NCBI RefSeq assembly: GCF_013041605.1 | Contig: NZ_JABEQC010000001.1 | Location: forward strand, 124,001 to 188,000 | Source of the DNA: Vibrio plantisponsor | Lineage (GTDB): Bacteria > Pseudomonadota > Gammaproteobacteria > Enterobacterales > Vibrionaceae | Reading direction: 5' to 3' | Length of the DNA stretch: 64,000 nt | In this document: in pieces, positions 53,392 to 59,644 of the stretch | How positions within the stretch are numbered: the first letter of the stretch is position 1 | Layout of the letters: the number at the start of each line of letters is the position of its first letter | The notes under the pieces: model-generated | What the model saw: the letters and a program-made list of their open reading frames with translations, nothing else | Told to the model about the DNA's origin: nothing | The model's database searches: none | Made by a program: the position numbers and the translations under genes

Positions 53392-53469
53392 ATACTTGCA
53401 TTCGACCTAAAGATCGATTTAATATTGCAAACAATTAGATTGCACACAACATATATTAAGGTGATAAAC

Positions 53470-53895
53470 ATGGCGACTATCTACACAACTAAAGCAACAG
53501 CACTAGCAGGCCGTAACGGTAAAGTTTCAACAGATGACGGTTTACTGTCTGTAGACTTGAGCTACCCAAAAGAAATGGGCGGTAACGGTACAGCAACAAA
53601 CCCAGAGCAACTATTTGCAGCAGGCTACTCAGCATGTTTCTCAAACGCGATTCTTCATGTTGCTCGCGAAGCAAAAGTTGCGCTTAAATCCGCTCCTGTA
53701 ACCGCTGAAGTGGGTATTGGTCCTAACGAAACTGGTGGTTTCGCTCTAACTGTTAGCCTAGATGTTCAGTTAGATCTTGAAGACGCACAAGCGGTTGAAC
53801 TTGTGAAAACGGCTCACCAAGTATGTCCTTACTCAAACGCAACTCGTGGCAACATCGCAGTTGGTCTGACAGCGAATGGCGTAAAAATCGCTTAA
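53470..53895 (+). CDS. ohr: Organic hydroperoxide reductase Ohr
   Basis: Ohr reduces organic hydroperoxides with a pair of cysteines. The 141-aa protein has the peroxidatic Cys in AAGYSACFSNAI, the resolving Cys in AHQVCPYSNATRGN, and the catalytic Glu region NPEQLFAAG, with the N-terminal TTKATALAGRNGKVSTDDG. AAGGTGATAAAC precedes the ATG. It is induced through OhrR, encoded divergently. The Ohr versus OsmC assignment rests on length and context. Confidence 0.94.
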   Translation: MATIYTTKATALAGRNGKVSTDDGLLSVDLSYPKEMGGNGTATNPEQLFAAGYSACFSNAILHVAREAKVALKSAPVTAEVGIGPNETGGFALTVSLDVQLDLEDAQAVELVKTAHQVCPYSNATRGNIAVGLTANGVKIA

Positions 53896-53917
53896 TTTTT
53901 TAGAATACGCATTCAAC

Positions 53918-53944
53918 AAGCTCGCCAAGTGCGAGCTTTTTTTT
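53918..53944 (+). terminator. Intrinsic terminator of ohr
   Basis: Perfect 8-bp stem AAGCTCGC / GCGAGCTT with loop CAAGT and eight T. Confidence 0.9.
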
Positions 53945-54092
53945 CAAGTCACAATAATGACAACAAGTTGAAATCAAACCGTCACGTAATCCATCTACCT
54001 TTAGACGCAGCAAAGAAATTGGGCCAAATACTCTATGTATTTGTCACTCACAATGTTTGCTTGGTTTAAATACTCCCAAGATAAATCCTTTT

Positions 54093-54121
54093 GACCAAAC
54101 AATCGTTTGGTCTTTTTTTTT
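54093..54121 (+). terminator. Orphan intrinsic terminator, possible end of a small RNA
   Basis: Perfect 8-bp stem GACCAAAC / GTTTGGTC with loop AATC and nine T. No gene ends nearby: ohr has its own terminator 150 bp upstream. On the other strand the stem is not followed by T. A short transcript starting between 53945 and 54080 would end here, or it insulates the downstream sigma-54 unit from ohr read-through. Confidence 0.75.
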
Positions 54122-54138
54122 GCACCACATCACAGCGT

Positions 54139-54159
54139 TGTGCGCCATGAAGATGCACA
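54139..54159. promoter_or_regulatory. Enhancer-like inverted repeat upstream of sigma-54 unit
   Basis: TGTGC-N11-GCACA has the size and symmetry of an NtrC-type activator site and lies about 90-110 bp before the predicted RNA start. A second dyad TTGC-N8-GCAA is at 54168-54183. The activator is unknown. Confidence 0.45.
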
Positions 54160-54221
54160 TAACGTTCTTGCACAAACACGCAACATTTTAATAACCTATT
54201 GTAAATTAAGAAAATTAATTA

Positions 54222-54238
54222 TTGGCACAGTAAATGCT
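54222..54238 (+). promoter_or_regulatory. Sigma-54 promoter of a candidate small RNA
   Basis: TTGGCACAGTAAATGCT fits the -24/-12 consensus TGGCACG-N4-TTGCW with two mismatches. GG (54224-54225) and GC (54236-54237) are exactly 12 bases apart, and a start near 54249 is expected. Confidence 0.75.
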
Positions 54239-54248
54239 ATATAGAAAA

Positions 54249-54346
54249 TACAAATGCAGGCAGCGTTTGTGCTTCTTTTCAGTGATAAGGCAGAAATCAC
54301 TGGTCACTTCATGTTCTTTCGACCTCCTTCTAGGAGGTCTTTTTTT
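54249..54346 (+). ncRNA. Candidate sigma-54-dependent small RNA, three hairpins
   Basis: About 98 nt follow a sigma-54 promoter and fold simply. Hairpin 1 is CAAATGC / GCGTTTG (54251-54257 with 54263-54269, one wobble pair). Hairpin 2 is CAGTGAT / ATCACTG (54280-54286 with 54296-54302). Hairpin 3, GACCTCC / GGAGGTC (54321-54327 with 54333-54339), is followed by seven T and is a terminator. The linkers are pyrimidine-rich (GCTTCTTTT and CTTCATGTTCTTTC), suiting Hfq or mRNA pairing. No convincing reading frame fits the unit, and the Qrr core is absent. I do not know a named family for it. Confidence 0.72.
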
Positions 54347-54459
54347 ATCTGTAACTTACCTCAAAGATTCTGAACAGCTTCAACAGATAATCGACATTGG
54401 TTTCACTATAAATAGAACGTATGATTCACCCTATTATCTACTTTGTATAAGCATTTCAA

Positions 54460-55356
54460 ATGAACGGAAAACACCAGCCGATCCATGGCGCTTTTTGGAT
54501 GTTAACAGCGGGGTTAGCTTTTGCTGTTGTGAACAGCGTGACACAAATTGCGACCATCAAGTTCGGACTTACTTCAACTACGGTGGCTTTGATTCAATAC
54601 GCAGTCGCTATTGTGGTTATCCTTCCTTATCTCAAAACGCTGGGCATTCGCCGATCTTTACGTACCCAACATTTTGGCTGGCACGTATTTCGTGTTTTCC
54701 TAGCCGTAATCGGTATTCAATTATGGCTATGGGCACTCGCCTACCCTGTGCCTATCTGGCAAGGTATTGCTTTGCTGATGACATCTCCACTATTTGCCAC
54801 CGTCGGCTCTGGCTTAATTCTGAAAGAAAAAGTGGGAATCGCTCGTTGGGGGGCTACGCTGACCGGCTTTATCGGCGCAATGATAATTCTTGAACCGTGG
54901 GCTGAAGACTTTAGCTGGGCAACACTGCTTCCTGTTGGCGCGGCGTTTTTCTGGGCATGTTATTCACTGATGGTAAAGAAACTCTCTTCCGTCGATAACC
55001 CGTCCACTATGGTTGTTTACCTGTTGCTGCTGATTACACCCTTTAACCTGCTTTTGGCGATTCCTGAATGGCAAACACCTGTCGGCGGTACGTTATGGGT
55101 ATTACTTATTGCTGCTGGCGCGATGACAGCCTTAGCTCAGTGGTCGATAGTTAAAGCATACTCTGTAGCGGATGCGTCCTTCGTACAGCCTTTCGACCAT
55201 GCGAAACTGCCGTTGAATGTTCTTGCTGGCTGGATGGTTTTCGGTTGGGTTCCACCGGGTAGATTATGGCTTGGGGCAATTATTATCATCTTGTCTGTCG
55301 CCTTCATTACTCAGTGGGAAGCAAAAAAGAGCCACGTTGAAATAAAAACCGCCTGA
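54460..55356 (+). CDS. EamA/DMT family transporter
   Basis: This is a 298-aa ten-helix membrane protein with two EamA repeats (GAFWMLTAGLAFAVVNSVTQIATI at the start; LLPVGAAFFWACYSLMVKKLS opens the second). The segment SVADASFVQPFDHAKLPLNVLAGW near the end is typical of the RhaT/RarD-like branch. The substrate is unknown. It starts 113 bases past the terminator of the candidate small RNA, so it needs its own promoter. Confidence 0.88.
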   Translation: MNGKHQPIHGAFWMLTAGLAFAVVNSVTQIATIKFGLTSTTVALIQYAVAIVVILPYLKTLGIRRSLRTQHFGWHVFRVFLAVIGIQLWLWALAYPVPIWQGIALLMTSPLFATVGSGLILKEKVGIARWGATLTGFIGAMIILEPWAEDFSWATLLPVGAAFFWACYSLMVKKLSSVDNPSTMVVYLLLLITPFNLLLAIPEWQTPVGGTLWVLLIAAGAMTALAQWSIVKAYSVADASFVQPFDHAKLPLNVLAGWMVFGWVPPGRLWLGAIIIILSVAFITQWEAKKSHVEIKTA

Positions 55357-55411
55357 GTTCGTTCTTATGTTGTAAGTGATCAAACGAAGGTTAACTGGGT
55401 ATCTATCAGCC

Positions 55412-56041
55412 ATGACAAAGCCAATTAAAATAACTTTATATCGATGGGCAGGCAGCTTTGGCCCATTTAAAGTAAACATTCCGTGCGGTGAATGCACACT
55501 GACAAAAGACATACTTCTCGATACGTTTAAAAACGAACTCGCAGACGTTCCTGTTGAATTAGAAGTGAAAGACTGGCTATCGCATTGGTGGGAACCTTTA
55601 AAGCACGGAGCTTGGCATGCGCCAATTGTTATCCTTGAAGGACAAGTCGTGAGCCAAGGAGAAGCCTTAAACCGAGGTCTGCTGGTACAAGCTGCGATTA
55701 AAGAATGGACGAAGCGTGACTCGTTGAAGGGCAATATCGTGTTTGGTAAAGAGACCTGCCCTTACTGCGCCAAAGCAAAACAGTTGCTGGACAAATCTGG
55801 CATCAATTACCAGTACCATGATGTGGTAAAAGACAGCGCGGCGCTGTACAGAATGATTCCCGAGGTGAAAGCCATTATTGGAGAAAAAACGCCCGTGACG
55901 GTTCCACAAATTTGGATTGAGGGCAACTACATCGGTGGATGCAGCGATTTAGAAACATGGTTAGCGCAACGAGATTTGAATCAAGAAAGCCTATCGAACG
56001 GAGAAAATGTTCATCCGATTCATCGCAAAGAGATTGGCTAA
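55412..56041 (+). CDS. Glutaredoxin-domain protein with second CxxC motif
   Basis: This 209-aa protein has two redox-type parts. The N-terminal half (about residues 1-105) contains IPCGECTLTKD, a CxxC pair in a thioredoxin-like context (ITLYRWAGSFGPF before it). The C-terminal half is a glutaredoxin: VFGKETCPYCAKAKQLLDKSG, the cis-Pro TVPQIWIEG and GGCSDLETW. It probably reduces disulfides or glutathione adducts. I start at the ATG MTKPIKIT; a GTG 12 codons upstream is possible. It follows the EamA gene on the same strand and ends at a terminator. Confidence 0.8.
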   Translation: MTKPIKITLYRWAGSFGPFKVNIPCGECTLTKDILLDTFKNELADVPVELEVKDWLSHWWEPLKHGAWHAPIVILEGQVVSQGEALNRGLLVQAAIKEWTKRDSLKGNIVFGKETCPYCAKAKQLLDKSGINYQYHDVVKDSAALYRMIPEVKAIIGEKTPVTVPQIWIEGNYIGGCSDLETWLAQRDLNQESLSNGENVHPIHRKEIG

Positions 56042-56063
56042 TCCCATCTCCAATCGAATAAGT

Positions 56064-56097
56064 AAAAGCCCTGAGACCATTAACCTCAGGGCTTTTT
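56064..56097. terminator. Bidirectional terminator
   Basis: Stem GCCCTGAG / CTCAGGGC (56068-56075 with 56085-56092) has AAAA before and TTTTT after. It serves the glutaredoxin gene and the 46-aa gene that ends at 56100 on the other strand. Confidence 0.85.
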
Positions 56098-56099
56098 AA

Positions 56100-56240
56100 T
56101 TACTGAAAGATTTTCTTAACAAACATCTTTATACGCGATGATTTCTTCGCTTTAGCTTTTCCGTAAAGCGTTTCTTTCATCACTTGTTTAACAACCACTT
56201 CACCCGCCACCATATAGGCTGATGCTAATTGAAAATTCAT
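56100..56240 (-). CDS. Small basic protein, 46 aa
   Basis: A 46-codon frame begins MNFQLASAYMVAGEVVVKQV and ends MFVKKIFQ. The second half is very basic (GKAKAKKSSRIK), so it could bind RNA, DNA or the membrane surface. It lies 60 bases past the 116-aa gene on the same strand and stops right at a terminator, as a second operon gene would. Its start codon lies in the last of three 20-bp direct repeats, and no ribosome site is obvious. I do not recognise it. Confidence 0.6.
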   Translation of the reverse strand: MNFQLASAYMVAGEVVVKQVMKETLYGKAKAKKSSRIKMFVKKIFQ

Positions 56241-56290
56241 AGCTATCTGCGAAAATTCATAGCTATCTGCGAAAATTCATAGCTATCTGC
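56231..56290. repeat. Three perfect 20-bp tandem repeats over a start codon
   Basis: GAAAATTCATAGCTATCTGC occurs three times head to tail, followed by a partial fourth copy. On the minus strand each unit contains ATGAATTTTC, the start of the 46-aa gene. The two upstream copies therefore create ATG-AAT-TTT-CGC-AGA-TAG, five-codon frames ending just before the next ATG. The 20-bp period is not a multiple of three, so the copies are out of frame with each other. Confidence 0.95.
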
Positions 56291-56300
56291 GAAAACTCAG

Positions 56301-56651
56301 TTAGCTTCTTTTTGGCTGCTTATAAGTTTTGCCAGCCGCTTGGTAGGTATCTTTATGTTTAACATCAAAATGGATATCAAAGAACCAAGCGACAAACTTA
56401 ATCACATCGTCACCTTCATTCATAATGTGCTCGACAAACTCTTGCTCTTCGCCTTGTTCATCCTGCTGCAAAAAGACGTGATAGATGCGTTGTTCACCAT
56501 CAACTTCTGCCAATGCAAACTGACCTGTTAACGACTGAGCCGCTTCCGCAACCTCTTTATCTTCACTCGCTTTTAGCAGCTCCAGAGCCTGAGGTAGGTT
56601 CTCTTTCTCACATAAGCTTTTTACCAAAGCTTCAAATTCGTTTTGCTGCAT
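56301..56651 (-). CDS. Hypothetical acidic protein, 116 aa
   Basis: I do not recognise the family. The N-terminal half is helical (MQQNEFEALVKSLCEKENL, PQALELLKASEDKEVAEAAQSL). The second half is more beta-like (RIYHVFLQQDEQGEEQEF, VIKFVAWFFDIHFDVK), and the C-terminal ten residues are basic. The open frame extends far upstream into the terminator of the next gene, but GAGGAGAGATTTT before MQQNEF marks the start. It is probably co-transcribed with the 46-aa gene. Confidence 0.75.
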   Translation of the reverse strand: MQQNEFEALVKSLCEKENLPQALELLKASEDKEVAEAAQSLTGQFALAEVDGEQRIYHVFLQQDEQGEEQEFVEHIMNEGDDVIKFVAWFFDIHFDVKHKDTYQAAGKTYKQPKRS

Positions 56652-56749
56652 AAAATCTCTCCTCAATAAAGTACGCGGCGGATTATATACGTAAAGCGGC
56701 AGACAACGCATCTTCACGTACATCTTTAAAACATAGATAGTTAAAACAT

Positions 56750-56778
56750 AAAAAAGCCCCATCAAACGATAGGGCTCT
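56750..56778 (-). terminator. Minus-strand terminator of the M23 peptidase gene
   Basis: On the minus strand the stem AGCCCTATC / GATGGGGCT (one mismatch) with loop GTTT is followed by a T-run. It lies 25 bases past the stop. Confidence 0.85.
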
Positions 56779-56800
56779 TGAAACATTAATGAACCAACGA

Positions 56801-58135
56801 CTAACCCTCTTGAGGAACGTCTTTGGTATTTGAAGCAAGCATGCTCTCTTTCGAGTCGAGAATTTTATCGAGCTCATCACGTCGAGCAAGGAATACGGAC
56901 ATCTCTTTTTTCGGCACCGAAGTTGCCATTGGGATATTCGCTTTCATTGCATCAACCGGACGACCACGAACGATCAATTCATAGTGCAAATGCGGACCAG
57001 TCACACGGCCTGATTTACCCGACAAACCAATGCGTTGACCGCGAGTAACTTTTTGCCCTTTACGCACCAGTATCTTGCTCAAATGCAAATAACGAGTGCT
57101 ATAGGTGTTGTCATGCTTAATCACAACATAATTACCCGCATACGGGTGATTACGAGTCATGATCACTTCACCGTCACCGGTTGACAAGATTGGCGTGCCT
57201 ATTGGTGTCGCGAAATCCGTACCATTGTGCGGAGCATACTGTCCAGTAACAGGGTGATGACGATTAGGATCGAAGCCAGATGACATTCTCCAATGTGTTT
57301 TTGTCGGATAACGTTGAAAAGCACGTTGAAGACTGTTGCCATCTTTATCGTAATACTGACCATCTTTGTATAAATACGCAGACACTTCGCTATTACGGCT
57401 GTAAATTTTAATCGCTTGAATTTCTCGGTTACCTGTCAGTTTTTCACCGACATACTGACGAGATTGCACCACTTCAAACTGGTCACCAGCACGTAAATCT
57501 CGGCCAAAATTCACTTTATCCTTCAACAAAGCCACAATTTGGTCGATCTCAGCGCTGCCTAAACCAATCTTGTTCGCAGATTGTGAAAAACTACCCTGAA
57601 TTTCACCGACAAGAGCAAACTCTTTCCATCGGCTAGGTAAAGTTACGTCCTTATATTCAAAACTTCCATCTTCAACACGCGAATAAACCGCTCGCTCAAC
57701 CAAACTGAACTCTAACTCCATCTTCGCCAGAGTTCGTTTATTATCTCCTGACCAGAAACGCAGTATGTTGCCAGGCTTCAATGTATCCAGTGCCAGATAG
57801 TTCAAGTCGGTTTCCATTATCTTCATCAGCTCTTGGTAGGAAAAACCAAGCTGGTTAAAGATACTACTTAAATTATCACCGGATTTGATTACATATTCGT
57901 AATCAGGAAGTGGCTCACTCTCTTGCTTTGACTCGCCAAAAATCGATTCTACTACGTCTGATTCTTGGATAGATAAAGCAATACGTCGCTGATTTGACTC
58001 AGGATTTGACGATAACAAGATGGCTGCAGCAGCTACAATAGGTAACCCTAATGCAAAGGCTTTCTTTCTTTTTGAAAGCTCTGAAAATCGCAAAATAACA
58101 GATTTTGAAAGCACAACCTTACCTGTGTAAATCAT
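56801..58135 (-). CDS. shyA: Peptidoglycan DD-endopeptidase, ShyA-like
   Basis: This enzyme cuts peptide crosslinks so that the cell wall can expand. The 444-aa protein has an N-terminal membrane anchor (AFALGLPIVAAAAILLSS), a LysM/OapA-like domain (YVIKSGDNLSSIFNQLGFSYQEL), a Csd3-type inhibitory middle domain and a C-terminal M23 domain. The zinc-site motifs are HNGTDFATPIGTPI and HLHYELIV. The domain order matches V. cholerae ShyA and E. coli MepM. The ShyA name rests on architecture and chromosome-II location, as I recall. The last 40 residues form a Lys/Asp-rich helical tail. Confidence 0.82.
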   Translation of the reverse strand: MIYTGKVVLSKSVILRFSELSKRKKAFALGLPIVAAAAILLSSNPESNQRRIALSIQESDVVESIFGESKQESEPLPDYEYVIKSGDNLSSIFNQLGFSYQELMKIMETDLNYLALDTLKPGNILRFWSGDNKRTLAKMELEFSLVERAVYSRVEDGSFEYKDVTLPSRWKEFALVGEIQGSFSQSANKIGLGSAEIDQIVALLKDKVNFGRDLRAGDQFEVVQSRQYVGEKLTGNREIQAIKIYSRNSEVSAYLYKDGQYYDKDGNSLQRAFQRYPTKTHWRMSSGFDPNRHHPVTGQYAPHNGTDFATPIGTPILSTGDGEVIMTRNHPYAGNYVVIKHDNTYSTRYLHLSKILVRKGQKVTRGQRIGLSGKSGRVTGPHLHYELIVRGRPVDAMKANIPMATSVPKKEMSVFLARRDELDKILDSKESMLASNTKDVPQEG

Positions 58136-58199
58136 TTAAAAAGAGGCACAGATTACGGCTTTCTTAACAAAAAGTCATTATTGAGCGAGTAAAGAATAG

Positions 58200-58226
58200 T
58201 AAAAAGGCACAAAAGTGCCTTTTTAG
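58200..58226. terminator. Symmetric terminator
   Basis: AAAAAGGCAC / GTGCCTTTTT with an AAAA loop works on both strands. On the minus strand it lies about 80 bases past the CBM48-like gene. Confidence 0.8.
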
Positions 58227-58303
58227 AAGTATTGTTTATAGCGCAAGTTTAGCCTTCATTAGCCAATCAACATTACTATTAACTATATGGTATCTAAACG
58301 AAT

Positions 58304-58603
58304 TTATTGGTGAGTGGAGACCATACAGTTATCTTCGCCGTAGCCATTCGGAATGTATTGATCAGCCTGTGGATCATTCACCCAAAGTTCTTCGTCTAAA
58401 AGATAACGGAACTGGTAATTAGAATCTTTTGGTAGTCGAGTTTTAAACTTAAACACACTGGATTTTGCAACTTTCTTCATAGGCTGAGGCTGCCAATCAA
58501 GAAAATCTGCAACAATAGCTACATTCGATGCGACATCCGGTGCATCCAGCTCAAATGTCACCTCTACTTCATCTTTTGTCTTAAAGAAACGCTTATTAAT
58601 CAT
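58304..58603 (-). CDS. Stand-alone glycogen-binding-like (CBM48/AMPK-type) domain
   Basis: This 99-aa protein is a single early-set domain of the isoamylase N-terminal / AMPK-beta type: EVEVTFELDAPDVASNVAIVADFLDWQPQPMKKV, then FKFKTRLPKDSNYQFRYLLDEELWVNDPQADQYIPNGYGEDN. It has no catalytic domain. Such domains bind glycogen or bring partners to it, and the role here is not known. I start at MINKRFF, with GGAG nine bases upstream; a second in-frame ATG lies four codons earlier. Confidence 0.82.
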   Translation of the reverse strand: MINKRFFKTKDEVEVTFELDAPDVASNVAIVADFLDWQPQPMKKVAKSSVFKFKTRLPKDSNYQFRYLLDEELWVNDPQADQYIPNGYGEDNCMVSTHQ

Positions 58604-58756
58604 GTCAAACTCCATTTTTGCTCAAAAAGTGTTCTGTTAGGCAAATGATAGAAACTCAAAAATAAACTTTCAAATTAAGCCAAGAAGTTTACTCAGACCA
58701 CTGAGTATCACTAAGCCATTTTCCTGCTAAGCAACTACCCTGTTGAAACTAAGTTT

Positions 58757-59386
58757 CTAACTGGATGGCGATAGCTGATATTTCTCCGATATCGAAAACA
58801 GTATAGACACAGATTCCGTTGGTGCCTCAGAAAAAGCCACATTATTTGCATGGCTTAGCAGTGTTACAGTGACGCTGCTACCATCCTGTACCAGCGATTG
58901 CACGTCTACGCGATCTCCTAAAAGTTGGCTGCTGACCATCACCATTCGAGATCTGAGTGAGTCATATTTAAATAGCGCTAAATAGTTGAATACGCCTGAG
59001 CCCTGATTCGAAACACGAATGACCGAAAGGTATCCATGGTTCTCTTCAAAACCTTTCAGTTTAAGCATCAGCTGAGTATCCAATGCGACAGAACCTCGCT
59101 CGCTTCCCGAATCATAACTGCCGATCACCCAGCGTTGTTGCTCATCCCAAGATTCCATAAACGCAAAGCTTGGGGTTTCAGGCACCGGAACGGTGATTGG
59201 GTTGGGTACATCCAATCCAAACACTGCTTGAGCAATCTGATCTTTGTGTTTGGTTGTCGTGGGAAATTTCGCCATGATTTCTTGATCAGACAGTGAAAAG
59301 CGATAAACACCCGCAACAACAACTACGACGAGTAAAACAATAGGAGTGAGCAAAATCAGAGGAATAGGTAAAAGGCGTTTTTTCAT
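58757..59386 (-). CDS. Hypothetical membrane-anchored protein, 209 aa
   Basis: I do not recognise the family. The N-terminus is a single strong membrane helix (LLPIPLILLTPIVLLVVVVVAGVY). The rest is probably periplasmic, with a beta-rich domain (VIGSYDSGSERGSVALDTQL, NYLALFKYDSLRSRMVMVSSQ). It is transcribed alone. Nothing in the neighbours suggests a job. Confidence 0.7.
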   Translation of the reverse strand: MKKRLLPIPLILLTPIVLLVVVVVAGVYRFSLSDQEIMAKFPTTTKHKDQIAQAVFGLDVPNPITVPVPETPSFAFMESWDEQQRWVIGSYDSGSERGSVALDTQLMLKLKGFEENHGYLSVIRVSNQGSGVFNYLALFKYDSLRSRMVMVSSQLLGDRVDVQSLVQDGSSVTVTLLSHANNVAFSEAPTESVSILFSISEKYQLSPSS

Positions 59387-59644
59387 AATGTTTGTAGTCT
59401 GATGTTTTATAAGGCGCGAACACTATAACCCAAGCTCTCTGACATTAAGAGTGTTAAGCCTATAACCTATTGGTAAAAATTCATTACGAATGCCTCACAG
59501 GAGTGCAACTTTTCCGCTGGAAAAGCGCTTTTATTACCTAAATTTCGCTGCATAAAATCTATCTGAATCCTACCTTTACAGGATATGAAATGAGCGTAGA
59601 ATCAGACGCCGTTCGATTACCACACCATTTTTAAGGCTATTGAT

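Noticed and set aside
54249..54346. A further Qrr copy
   Set aside because: It has the promoter type and size but completely lacks the conserved Qrr core found at 40018-40043.
54234..54893. 219-codon plus-strand frame
   Set aside because: It overlaps most of the first half of the EamA gene in another frame and includes the small RNA and its terminator. The translation is Cys/Ser/Arg-rich and unlike a protein.
55264..55734. 156-codon minus-strand frame
   Set aside because: It is antisense across the end of the EamA gene and the start of the glutaredoxin gene, both well supported.
56231..56290. CRISPR array
   Set aside because: The 20-bp repeats are head to tail with no spacers and no cas genes nearby.
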